Assembly: GCA_964582985.1 (NCBI GenBank)
Contig: CAZOUM010000014.1
Span: forward strand, 1-50,470
DNA from: CAZQYB01 sp964582985
GTDB taxonomy: Bacteria > Planctomycetota > Phycisphaerae > Sedimentisphaerales > Anaerobacaceae
Reading direction: 5' to 3'
Length of the DNA stretch: 50,470 bases
Both the position numbers and the translations under genes were made by a program. Position 1 is the stretch's first letter. Each line of letters opens with the position of its first letter. Positions 42,273-50,470 of this stretch are shown piece by piece. The notes under the pieces are model-generated. The model did no database searches, was not told where the DNA came from, and saw only the letters and a list, made by a program, of their open reading frames with translations.

Positions 42273-42920
42273 TTACTGTTCGGCTTTCTTACCGCCTCTT
42301 CCACGTCTGGCCTTATACTTCTCCTTACGGAAGCGCTTTTTAACATCTCGCCCGCCTTTTTCCCTAAAACTTTTATCGCGCGGCCTTCGTGCTCTTGGGC
42401 CTCTTCCTATCGAAAGCACACGCTCCTGCCTCTTCAGAACTCGCTGCTTGTGGTCATATCGCTGCTGTTCCTTTTGCAGAAGATTGCCAGCTTTATCGGC
42501 GATATCCTTCTTCCCGTATTCGACCCCCAACTGCTGGATTCTTCTCAGCCGGGCCAAACGCCTATTATGCTTCGCTTCTTCATGAGCGATTTGCTTCCGA
42601 ATCGCTTCAAGTTGTTGCTCACGACTTTTGCCTTTTCCAGCTTTGAACTTTCCTTTTCCCTTAAGCCCCATTTCGCGCTTCTTCGGTAGCTCTTGCCTTA
42701 GCCTATCGAACTCTTTTTTCTTACGCACTTGTTTTCTTTTCTCTCGCGCGCCAGGTTCGTAAGCGCCCGCTTCTCCACCCCTGTTTTTCCCGCGAAGCTT
42801 CTTTGCCTGCTCCTCCCTTTTGTTGATACCTTTACCTTCGCCCGCTTCCTGAGCAAAGACTACCCCGAAGTTCCATAATAAAAAAAGTACGATAAGAACT
42901 GAAAATAGAGCCTTTTTCAT
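42273..42920 (-). CDS. Secreted lysine/arginine-rich coiled-coil protein
   Basis: This protein has 215 residues from the ATG at 42920, with AGGAG before it. A frame to 43094 has no signal. A clear signal peptide (MKKALFSVLIVLFLLWNFG..FAQ) is followed by an exceptionally basic helical body (KKLRGKNRGG, REKRKQVRKKKEFDRLRQ, RKQIAHEEAKHNRRLARLRR) ending in RGRGGKKAEQ. It could bind nucleic acid or acidic polysaccharide outside the cell, which is an inference from charge only. It lies next to the small lipoprotein on the same strand. Confidence 0.65.
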   Translation of the reverse strand: MKKALFSVLIVLFLLWNFGVVFAQEAGEGKGINKREEQAKKLRGKNRGGEAGAYEPGAREKRKQVRKKKEFDRLRQELPKKREMGLKGKGKFKAGKGKSREQQLEAIRKQIAHEEAKHNRRLARLRRIQQLGVEYGKKDIADKAGNLLQKEQQRYDHKQRVLKRQERVLSIGRGPRARRPRDKSFREKGGRDVKKRFRKEKYKARRGRGGKKAEQ

Positions 42921-43326
42921 GATTCGTTCTCCTGCCTTTTTGACGTTCTTTCTCTTTCCCTTACCTGCCAATTTGTTCGCCTTGCACGGCAAATTCAATG
43001 ATTTGCCCCACGTTTTCCACGGCGGTTGCTTCAACGCTCTGGTAGCTGCCATCTGACAATAACTATGATAAACTAAAACCATCCGGGGTGCCAAGTTTAT
43101 TATTGGAATTTCCTGCCCTGCGGTGCAGACTCATCTTAGGCCCGCCGGATGCTGACAGTTTTTCGCGACTCTGAATGCTCACGCTTTGTGTTTGCGCGTG
43201 CCAGACCCCGAATGGGCCAAAGCACCGGGCCCAAATATTGCCGTGGCCAATACCCAATCAAAGCAGTACGGGCCACAAACTGGTACGCCAACGAAGTGCC
43301 TACGCTGTATTTGGCAGCGCCGCCGA

Positions 43327-44919
43327 TTAGAAATCGTTTGGGAAGAACTTCCGCTTGGCCCAGTCATTTCCCAGCAAGGCGATGTCTCTGAAATCCACTA
43401 CGCAATCACGGTTGATATCACCTTCCAGCTCACAACCAGTGGTAAAACTCCAAACAGCACCTTTGGTTATTGCCGGGTACTTTGAACAACGAACCGGATA
43501 CGGCCAGTGGATCTCATCAACACGCCAGTAGTAGGTCTTCCATAGTTCAAGCGGTTGCGGATCAACGCCGTCTACGTCAGGATCAAACGTCTCATCGCCC
43601 GGGTCATAATAGTACTTCCATTCGGGGTCACTGTGACCAGCGTTCTTCACCGCCACAGGGTCTTCGCCCAGGTAGATAGAGTGTCTGAACAAGCAATCTC
43701 CCGCATTCCAGCTAAGGACCACATCTACCGACTGATTTATGGCACCATCGGCCGGGGTGGGCTCCCAGGCCTCAGCCGGCGGGTGTTGAAGAACGAAGTG
43801 GTCAATTACTGTGCCGTCCGGCTTGACCGCTTCAAACGTCAGTACATCTCCCCGGATGTCTATCTTGCAGAAATGGTTGGTTTTCTCATAGACCTCGACG
43901 TACTCCGAGTAATTCAAGCTGCCGTCACGAAGGGGAGCTCCGCCGCCGCCGGAGGTAATGTGCTTAACCCCGTTCTTATCGCAGCGCGCGTAGTAATGGT
44001 TATGCCCACAGAAAACAATGTCCACTTTGTACTCCTCACAAAACGGCTGAATGCACTGCTGAACATCGTCGTTATCATCGTGGTGACCAGCAGAGTAGCC
44101 CGGCTCGTGCAACTGTAAAAACACCCATTCTCTGTCCGTCGACCGAAGGTCATCGCGGAGCCACTTGTATTGGGCCGAACCGAACGCATAGCTCTTCTCA
44201 TATTGATCGATTACGGCAATATGCACCGGGCCATAGTCAAAAGACCAGTAAAAACCGTCAACGTAAGGATAAGGCCAGTATTTGTCGAAATAAGTTCGAG
44301 GAGTCGAGTCATCATCGTATTCATGGTTACCAATGCAGCCGTTGATTGGCAGATTCGCCTGAAGCCGGCGAGTATTCAAAGCGGCGGGATTGAAAAACTC
44401 GTTGGTCCAGTCCTCTTCCTCTTCACCGTCATCGACCCAATCGCCCGAAAGCAAGGTAAACGTGTGATAATTTGGGTCTGCCTCGAAAGTCCCAATCATA
44501 GCTGCATTCACCATGTCGTGGTCAAAAATATTGGTACGAGTATCTCCATAGCCTAAAAACCGGACCGCATTGGCGTCTGCCGGCGGTGCGGCCCGGAAAG
44601 AGCCCGGGTACTCGTTCACATCCACTATAACCCGGTAATAATACTTGGAACCAGGCACAAGACCAGGGATAGTATGTTTGTGCTGATGGTCCGTCCCATA
44701 CTCAGCCGTCACAATGCTTCCGCTTGAATAATTCGGATCCGGCCCCCACTCAAGACTACACGACTGCGAGCTGTCCAACTGCCACAGAACCATCATCTCG
44801 GTGTTGTCACCCGGATAGATAAGATATGGCCCCTTTATGATCGCGCCTTCACTAACGCCCGCTACGACCAGAATTATGGAAAACATCAGACTCCGCAGCA
44901 CTATTTGCCTTTTATTCAT
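43327..44919 (-). CDS. Purple-acid-phosphatase-like metallophosphoesterase with dockerin-like tail
   Basis: This 530-residue protein has a signal peptide, then an FnIII-like N-terminal domain (about 28-115). A calcineurin-type metallophosphatase domain follows with the motifs GDTRT, SGDWVDDG, GCIGNHEYD, LQLHEPG and CGHNHYYAR (about 120-320). These are the di-metal ligands of purple acid phosphatases. A second FnIII-like domain (SVDVVLSWNAGD..YYWRVDE) leads to the half-dockerin GDINRDCVVDFRDIALLGNDW. A perfect AAGGAGG precedes the ATG. It would release phosphate from organic substrates at the cell surface. Confidence 0.85.
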   Translation of the reverse strand: MNKRQIVLRSLMFSIILVVAGVSEGAIIKGPYLIYPGDNTEMMVLWQLDSSQSCSLEWGPDPNYSSGSIVTAEYGTDHQHKHTIPGLVPGSKYYYRVIVDVNEYPGSFRAAPPADANAVRFLGYGDTRTNIFDHDMVNAAMIGTFEADPNYHTFTLLSGDWVDDGEEEEDWTNEFFNPAALNTRRLQANLPINGCIGNHEYDDDSTPRTYFDKYWPYPYVDGFYWSFDYGPVHIAVIDQYEKSYAFGSAQYKWLRDDLRSTDREWVFLQLHEPGYSAGHHDDNDDVQQCIQPFCEEYKVDIVFCGHNHYYARCDKNGVKHITSGGGGAPLRDGSLNYSEYVEVYEKTNHFCKIDIRGDVLTFEAVKPDGTVIDHFVLQHPPAEAWEPTPADGAINQSVDVVLSWNAGDCLFRHSIYLGEDPVAVKNAGHSDPEWKYYYDPGDETFDPDVDGVDPQPLELWKTYYWRVDEIHWPYPVRCSKYPAITKGAVWSFTTGCELEGDINRDCVVDFRDIALLGNDWAKRKFFPNDF

Positions 44920-45129
44920 CCTGACCTCCTTCCGACATACTTACCCGCAGTATCGGCACAACTGCCGTTACCCCCTTACTCCCAACTCTTCGACCGCCGC
45001 TCAAACTTATCGAAGCCCTTACAATCATTATATACTTTTCAAGGTAGAATTCAAGTGAATTCTTGGTTGCCCCGAGTGCCAAAGGTGTTGTTCCCGTGCT
45101 AATTTCCAGCCTATCCAGCTATTAAAGAA

Positions 45130-45158
45130 TTGACCGCGGCGTCCTTGTTTATTATCAT
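45130..45158 (+). promoter_or_regulatory. tRNA-Thr promoter
   Basis: TTGACC (45130-45135), 17 bases, TATCAT (45153-45158), ending 10 bases before the tRNA start at 45169. Confidence 0.65.
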
Positions 45159-45168
45159 TTTTGTGTCT

Positions 45169-45240
45169 GCCAACGTAGCTCAACGGTAGAGCTCTGGTTT
45201 TGTAAACCAGGGGTTGTCGGTTCGAATCCGACCGTTGGCT
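45169..45240 (+). tRNA. tRNA-Thr (anticodon TGT)
   Basis: A complete cloverleaf is visible. Acceptor GCCAACG (45169-45175) pairs with CGTTGGC (45233-45239), discriminator T. The D arm is TAGCTCAACGGTAGAGC. The anticodon stem CTGGT/ACCAG frames the loop TTTGTAA. The T arm has GGTTCGAATCC. CCA is not encoded. It stands alone with its own promoter. Confidence 0.95.
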
Positions 45241-45410
45241 TTCATCTACTTCCGCTGTGATGCATACTTTCAAGAAGCAGCAGGAAGTGCGAGTAGGGGG
45301 CGTCCTTATTTTCCACTGCCAAATATACAAACGGGGCCTATACAGAATGAAATCAGTATAGGCCTCGAAACTGATACAATCTTGCTGACTACTCTCAGCA
45401 GTTACGTCGC

Positions 45411-46523
45411 TTATGGTTGCACGCAATCGGGGAACCAGCCTTCCTCGCGCCAGTCATCAGCCAGCATAGCATAGTCGGCGAAGTTGACCACACAGTCGAG
45501 GTTGATGTCGCCGGGGAACAAGTCGCAGCCAGTAGTAAATCTCCAGACATGGCCTTTGCTTACTGGCGGAGTCGGACTACCCGGAATGTGGATTGTATCA
45601 ATCCGCCAGTAGTAAGTCGTCCACAACTGTAGCGTGATGGGGTTCGAAAGGGCAAGGTCAGGATCAACACCCGTGCCTGGCACATAGGGGGGTCCCATTG
45701 ACTCCGGCTCATAGTAGCCCTTCCATTCGGGGTCAGCGATTGTAGCATCATTTACGTCGTCCCAATTTGTACCCAGATAAGCCGAGTATCTGAACGCGTA
45801 GAAATAGTAGTACTGCCAACAAAGTATGACATCGACGGACTGCCACACGGCACCATCTTTCGGCCAGGGTCCCGGAGGGGGGGGGAACCAAGGGAAGCAG
45901 ATGGCCTCTTTGCAGTTGCCACCAAGGTCGGTGACCACAATAAACCCATGAGGGCAGCTATCATGGCACAGGAGGGCTCCATCGGCCAACCACTGAGCGG
46001 GGTCCCTGCTATCATCCTCGTCTGTGTTACAGGTCTCGATAGTGGCCATACAACCCAGAATCACCTTGGCGTCGCGGTCATGTCTTAAGTCGATTTCCTC
46101 GGCAGTCATTGAGCCGTCGATTATGATAATCCGATGCTCGCCACCTTCGTTGTCGGGAACGGTAATCTTGTCGCCGTCGTGTGCGACTGTGCCGCCGTTG
46201 TCGACTATCAGATAGGCATCGTGGTCAGTGCCCATGTTCAGCCTGCCTCTCATGATGAAGGTACCGCCATCAACGAAAATCGTGGCGCCGGTGCCGCCTT
46301 CTCCATCGTCTCCGTTGCCGTCCAAGTCGCTCTCGTCGTTGAGGATGAGTGTTGCACCGGCTGGAATGATGACGGTGCCGCCACACTCCATTTCGTCGTA
46401 CTCTTCGGTACCGGAGACGGTGTACGTATCGGGCCAGTCGACTTCCAGATCATCGGCCGAAACTAGCGACGACAGTCCCAGCAAACAAACAAGAGAAATT
46501 AAAAACATCAGTTTTTTATACAT
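45411..46523 (-). CDS. Secreted beta-rich protein with dockerin-like tail
   Basis: This protein has 370 residues from the ATG at 46523, with a TTG three codons earlier also possible. A signal peptide (KLMFLISLVCLLGLSSLVSA) is followed by a repetitive stretch of strands (GATLILNDESDLDGNGDDGEGG, GGTFIMRGRLNMG, GGTVAHDG) like a short beta-helix. An FnIII-like domain of the same kind as in the phosphatase (SVDVILCWQYYYF..YYWRIDTIHIPG) and a half-dockerin GDINLDCVVNFADYAMLADDW complete it. No catalytic motif is seen. It is probably a surface or matrix protein related to its neighbours. Confidence 0.78.
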   Translation of the reverse strand: MYKKLMFLISLVCLLGLSSLVSADDLEVDWPDTYTVSGTEEYDEMECGGTVIIPAGATLILNDESDLDGNGDDGEGGTGATIFVDGGTFIMRGRLNMGTDHDAYLIVDNGGTVAHDGDKITVPDNEGGEHRIIIIDGSMTAEEIDLRHDRDAKVILGCMATIETCNTDEDDSRDPAQWLADGALLCHDSCPHGFIVVTDLGGNCKEAICFPWFPPPPGPWPKDGAVWQSVDVILCWQYYYFYAFRYSAYLGTNWDDVNDATIADPEWKGYYEPESMGPPYVPGTGVDPDLALSNPITLQLWTTYYWRIDTIHIPGSPTPPVSKGHVWRFTTGCDLFPGDINLDCVVNFADYAMLADDWREEGWFPDCVQP

Positions 46524-46590
46524 AATACTCAAAATCTAAACACGAACGATATTTTTTGTAAACGCCAAAACATCTGTTGCCTTTTAATTT

Positions 46591-46703
46591 AGGGACTCTA
46601 ACAAAACCTGACTTGCAAAACAAGGAACCGCTTGGCGCAACTATTTTAATAGATTTCTCGACTGCGCTCGAAATGACGAGCCGGGTTTTATTAGAGTGCC
46701 TTA
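46591..46703. repeat. 113-bp element with inverted ends (MITE-like)
   Basis: The left end GGACTCTAACAAAACCTGAC and the right end, which reads GGCACTCTAATAAAACCCGG on the other strand, are imperfect inverted repeats of about 20 bases (17 of 21 match). The interior contains 'TTTCTCGACTGCGCTCGAAATGACGAG', a palindrome-like block. A partial copy lies at 2821-2893. No coding capacity. Confidence 0.65.
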
Positions 46704-46734
46704 AGCAAAATTACCTCCCTGTAAAGGCCGTCAC

Positions 46735-49700
46735 TTAACGACGGTCCTCAAGCCAGTTGTCGGCCATCAACTCAAGGTCTTTCCAGTCAACAATGCAATC
46801 GTCGTTGATATCGCCGGCTGGTGCATACTTAGGAACGCATATCGTCGTGCACAGCATGATATCATCGAAGTACACAGTACCCGCAGGTTCTCCGGGATGT
46901 TCTCCGCACGTGAATCTCGGACCGAAGCCAATTGAGAAGCTTTCGACATTCGCCAGGTTCACATCGGCGAATTGGCCTTGGATGTCGATGTTCCAGTCAA
47001 TCCAGTCCTCGACCTGAATGTCGTCGGGACTATCGCCGTAGACGCCGTATGTCGACTGAGCTTCGCTGGTGCCGTCGCTGAGTACGACCCACATTGACTC
47101 GCTGTCGTTACCTGCATCGCCGTAGAAGTACAGGATGAGCGCCTTTTCGAAGTTGTCAACGAGGTTTAGCGGCGGGTCGAACGTCTTTCTCGCCTCTGAC
47201 CAAGCGCACTCGCGCTCGCTGCCGGTATTGTCGTAAAGGTACTGCATAGACTTTTCGCCGCCGTGGACGGGCTCGTATGCGAGGTACACACTCGAACCTG
47301 TGCCGTTACCGCCAATGCCGCTGCAATCGCCGGCACCGTCAAGCCAGACCTCCCATATAGCATTGGCGCCGCAGCTTTCATCGTAGCTCTCCATATCCTC
47401 GACTACCATGCAGCTAACAACACGGAAGTGCCAGACGCCGCCTATGGCGGTTCCGCAATCCCAGGATTCAACGACACGCCAGTAGTAGCACTGGCCTAAA
47501 ACAAGCTCTCCGGGACAATAGGTGGTCTCTTCGGCCGGGAGAATAACTACGAGTGCAGACAAATCAGCGGGCGCATTAGCGACCTTGTCGTAGTTGGTGC
47601 TCAAGAAGACATAGTGCGTCTCAGCAAGCACTCCGGGTGTCCAGCTCAGGCACTGGTCGGGCGGATATTTTGGTGCCTCAGGGCCGCAGCAAATGCAAGG
47701 CGGGTTGGGGTCATAGGGTCTGTTAGGGTCGCAGTCTACCCAAACGGTGGTCCAGCCGGGATTGACGTTGTCGAAGTCAACCATCAAATCGCCGGACGCA
47801 CCGCAGCCGTGAAGGTAGCCGCAAACAAGAACATTGCCTGCATCGAAAGCATCCCAGATATCTTGCTCAGCATTGCCGAGGATCATCATCACACCTGGGC
47901 AGCAGATATTCAAAATCCAGTTGTCGCTCTCATGTGTGAATTCGTTGCACTTAATAAGTCCTCCGAGCAAGTTGATGGTGGCGAAAGCCTCGTTGCGGTC
48001 GCTACTGGGGGCCCGCAACTCGTCGGCAGTGATCTGACCGGTACTATCCTCGGGTAGGGTGATAGTAGCGGTACCCTCGTTCTCGGCCATACCGAGCCTG
48101 CCACTACACTCAAAGAGACCGCCGTAAACATTCATCTCAGCTTCACCCTCAGCGTCGTCGCCGGCAAGACGCAGTCTCTCGCATGTAACAACAGCGGTGT
48201 CGCTCAGATTGAGTATGTCATAAGCGTCCTCGTTGTGACATCTCAAATGTAGGTCACCAGCGACAGCAAAGATAGCTTCACCGCTTATATCGAGAGTACC
48301 TTGACCGTCATCGCCGATGACAAACTCTCTTTCATCGTCGTTCCCACCTTTGCCGCCGACGGAGAGGCTGCCGCCGGTCATCGTAAGGTTAAACACACCA
48401 TCATCTTCGTCTCCGCCTTTGAAGCCGTAGTCGAGAACCACGTTGGCGTCGTCACTTATGTAGAATTCGCCTAATCCGCGGTCCGCAATCCGAAGCGACA
48501 GGTCATCATCCAGGCCCGCGAAATGCACGTGGGCGTTATCCTCGAAGTAGAACTGGCCGACCGCACCTGGCTGCTCGATTATTCGCGGCCGACTGGTAAT
48601 TTTCACGTTACTGCCGCTGATTATGTTGAAGACCGTCGTTCCACTATCTATGCCTTCGAACTCACCAATAGTGATATTAGGCTCGCCCCATCCGCCGCCG
48701 CCTCCTCCATACGCACCCATATCAACAGTGACGGTACCACCGCCGACGCCCCCTATCGCCCAGTGCTCTATCGACATAACGGCATTTAGCATCATTATGA
48801 CCTGGTCGCTGTCGAAGTCCCATCCATACTTCTCAAATCGTTCGTCCCCTATGTTCCATCTGGAGCCGTCTATATACGAAACGGACATGTCATTGACAAC
48901 TACCGGGCCCTGCCAGGGCGGCGGGTTGATAATTGCAGTGTCCCCTTCGCCGGGTACGCCGGTATTGGGGTCCCAGTTCAACGGGTCAATCCACAACATG
49001 CTGTACGGCGATTCGTTCGTCCATACGTACACTCCTATTATTGATACGACTAAGTCCACCTCGGAACCACACGGCACGGATATTCCCGCGTTCGGGTCCT
49101 GGTCCAATACATGCCCTTCTGCGGTTGCGCTATAGATATAATTCACACTACCCTTTACAAGACCTACGGCATTAAGGGCAGCCTCGGCAGCAGCTTCCGT
49201 CATGCCCACAACATCCGGCACAATCACCTGCAACTGCTTAAACGTAACCAGGACGCTATGATTGCCGGTTATATTAGTCAGACTGTAGCAAGTCTCGTTT
49301 ATATCCTGGTCGTTGCCATCCAGATACCAGGTATTGACCTCGTAGCAGAGCTCAGGGCTGGCGCAGAAAGTCCGGCTCTCGCCATGGTCGACATCAACAA
49401 CACCATTTGGATCAACAGAGCCGTTCGAACCGGATGTGACTGTAACTGTGTATTGTTTAATGGCATAGTTGGCAGTGACATTCGCATCGCTGAGCATAAC
49501 AATTGTAGTAGATGGGCTGTTAGCATCCGCTACATTGCCCGTATCGCCAGTCCAGTTGGTAAAGTGAGAGCCCACAGGTGGTGCATCTGCTGCGATTGGC
49601 ACCGTCTGATTATGGTCGTACGTGCCCGAGCCTGTGCCGTTATTCACGGTTAAGGTGTAAGTATTTATTGCGAAGTTGGCCGTGATAGAGTAATCACCAT

Positions 49701-50470
49701 AGATGATAATCGTCGTGCTGGCAGAGCACGGCTCAGCAACCGTATTTATATCACCAGTCCATTCGACAAAGTGGTAACCAGTCTCAGCCTCTGCATGGAG
49801 ATTCATCCCCCGCCAGTAGGGGAAAGTGAATTGACCCTCGCCCGGGACCATTACCGAGCCGCCAGAGGTAGAGTTAACATCCAGCGTGTGCTGGTTAAGC
49901 GCAAAATTGGCTTCGACAATGTAGTTTCCATACATAGTGATAGTGGTACATGGGTCATAGATGTCATTGACGTTAGCTACATCACCGGTCCAGTTGACAA
50001 AATGGGAGCCGGCATCGGCCGTGGCCACTATTGGCACCACTTGGCCATCGTTGTAATCGTACGGCCCAGGCTCACCAGGTATAGTTACTGACCCGCCCTG
50101 CGTCGACGAGGTCGTAAGCGTGTACTTCGTCTGCACACCTAACGATACCGTATAGTTGACCGCTGAGCCTACAGGTACTGATGTGCCCGCTACAGGGCTC
50201 TGACTTAACACAAGTCCGGCAGCTACAGTATCATTGTAGTCGTAGCCTATAGTCCCAACGACCAAACCATCAACACCGGTAATAGTCGAATTAGCATCGG
50301 GCTCGGTCATACCAATGATGTACGGTACAACCGGCTGGCCTAACGATACCGTATAGTTGACCGCTGAGCCTACAGGTACTGATGTGCCCGCAGTCGGGCT
50401 CTGACTTAACACAAGTCCGGCAGCTACAGTATCATTGTAGTCGTAGCCTATAGTCCCAACGACCAAACCA
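46735..50470 (-). CDS. Large surface protein with PASTA and InlB-type repeats, dockerin-like tail (5' end beyond window)
   Basis: At least 1243 residues are visible and the start lies beyond 50470. From the visible N-terminal side: two PASTA domains (YIIGMTEPDANSTI.., AGTSVPVGSAVNYTVS), about four InlB/Listeria-type repeats (GGSVTIPGEPG..GSHFVNWTGD) and a third PASTA domain near 415-478. A glycine-rich beta-helix-like region (about 480-880), an FnIII-like domain, a CBM/LamG-like region (MVVEDMESYDESC..) and the half-dockerin GDINDDCIVDWKDLELMADNW follow. It is probably a very large adhesin or matrix protein. The PASTA part is almost identical at DNA level between repeats. Confidence 0.82.
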   Translation of the reverse strand, partial: GLVVGTIGYDYNDTVAAGLVLSQSPTAGTSVPVGSAVNYTVSLGQPVVPYIIGMTEPDANSTITGVDGLVVGTIGYDYNDTVAAGLVLSQSPVAGTSVPVGSAVNYTVSLGVQTKYTLTTSSTQGGSVTIPGEPGPYDYNDGQVVPIVATADAGSHFVNWTGDVANVNDIYDPCTTITMYGNYIVEANFALNQHTLDVNSTSGGSVMVPGEGQFTFPYWRGMNLHAEAETGYHFVEWTGDINTVAEPCSASTTIIIYGDYSITANFAINTYTLTVNNGTGSGTYDHNQTVPIAADAPPVGSHFTNWTGDTGNVADANSPSTTIVMLSDANVTANYAIKQYTVTVTSGSNGSVDPNGVVDVDHGESRTFCASPELCYEVNTWYLDGNDQDINETCYSLTNITGNHSVLVTFKQLQVIVPDVVGMTEAAAEAALNAVGLVKGSVNYIYSATAEGHVLDQDPNAGISVPCGSEVDLVVSIIGVYVWTNESPYSMLWIDPLNWDPNTGVPGEGDTAIINPPPWQGPVVVNDMSVSYIDGSRWNIGDERFEKYGWDFDSDQVIMMLNAVMSIEHWAIGGVGGGTVTVDMGAYGGGGGGWGEPNITIGEFEGIDSGTTVFNIISGSNVKITSRPRIIEQPGAVGQFYFEDNAHVHFAGLDDDLSLRIADRGLGEFYISDDANVVLDYGFKGGDEDDGVFNLTMTGGSLSVGGKGGNDDEREFVIGDDGQGTLDISGEAIFAVAGDLHLRCHNEDAYDILNLSDTAVVTCERLRLAGDDAEGEAEMNVYGGLFECSGRLGMAENEGTATITLPEDSTGQITADELRAPSSDRNEAFATINLLGGLIKCNEFTHESDNWILNICCPGVMMILGNAEQDIWDAFDAGNVLVCGYLHGCGASGDLMVDFDNVNPGWTTVWVDCDPNRPYDPNPPCICCGPEAPKYPPDQCLSWTPGVLAETHYVFLSTNYDKVANAPADLSALVVILPAEETTYCPGELVLGQCYYWRVVESWDCGTAIGGVWHFRVVSCMVVEDMESYDESCGANAIWEVWLDGAGDCSGIGGNGTGSSVYLAYEPVHGGEKSMQYLYDNTGSERECAWSEARKTFDPPLNLVDNFEKALILYFYGDAGNDSESMWVVLSDGTSEAQSTYGVYGDSPDDIQVEDWIDWNIDIQGQFADVNLANVESFSIGFGPRFTCGEHPGEPAGTVYFDDIMLCTTICVPKYAPAGDINDDCIVDWKDLELMADNWLEDRR
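50138..50470 (-). repeat. Near-identical 201-bp PASTA-encoding tandem repeat
   Basis: The block 50138-50269 recurs at 50339-50470 with only four base differences in the 132 bases visible, at a period of exactly 201 bases (67 codons). Such identity at DNA level means recent duplication or gene conversion. The array continues past the window. Confidence 0.85.

Noticed and set aside
45028..45426. 132-residue minus-strand frame with RSDSNRQP..YKTRALPLSYVGR
   Set aside because: This is the well-known false protein produced by translating a tRNA gene antisense. It lies over tRNA-Thr at 45169-45240.

Overview
The window looks like a chromosome segment from a planctomycete, most likely class Phycisphaerae and close to the Sedimentisphaerales. 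This is inferred from content. Four large secreted proteins end in the same half-dockerin tail (GDxNxDCxVxxxDxxxLAxxW). There are decayed PEP-CTERM-type tails, many big secreted beta-helix, LamG and InlB-type proteins, an McsA/McsB pair, and dispersed palindromic repeats. No rRNA, CRISPR array, transposase or complete prophage was seen.

Layout. 1-750 is repeat-rich and has no convincing gene. 750-2760 (minus) holds three small unfamiliar genes separated by remnants of FnIII and PEP-CTERM coding sequence. 3047-14219 (minus) is an ordinary housekeeping run: mcsB, mcsA, a degenerate 6-pyruvoyl-tetrahydropterin-synthase-like gene, coaD, a haem-type sensor kinase, mscS, aspS, a HEAT-like membrane protein, a holin-like protein, a redoxin lipoprotein and a cysteine synthase. 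14.2-14.7 kb is non-coding and carries a promoter plus two related hairpins with pyrimidine-rich loops, a candidate small RNA. 14.9-19.1 kb (minus) is accessory: an XRE-ImmA protease regulator, an overlapping PIN-like gene, an unknown gene and a phage-type large terminase. 19.2-27.6 kb (minus) is rpiB, two paralogous secreted proteins, a LamG protein and a GH43-like lipoprotein. 27.7-30.7 kb (minus) is a tight operon of HTH, ABC ATPase, GNAT, ParB-like and small-terminase-like genes with its own promoter.

From 31 to 41.8 kb most genes are on the plus strand: an HTH-only LuxR regulator, two pilin-type proteins, a three-module beta-helix protein, a PfkB-type protein with an altered catalytic residue and a pentapeptide-repeat potassium channel. 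Two homologous promoter-plus-leader segments (31.55-31.76 and 35.33-35.55 kb) precede the first and second halves of this block. 41.9-50.47 kb is mainly minus strand: two small secreted proteins, a purple-acid-phosphatase-like protein, a tRNA-Thr (plus strand), and two more dockerin-tailed surface proteins. The last is cut by the window end.

The two parts most worth following are the terminase-associated module (HTH, ABC, GNAT, ParB, TerS, with TerL 8.6 kb away and no capsid genes in view) and the non-coding elements: the CU-loop hairpins at 14.3-14.7 kb and the duplicated leader RNA at 31.6 and 35.4 kb.
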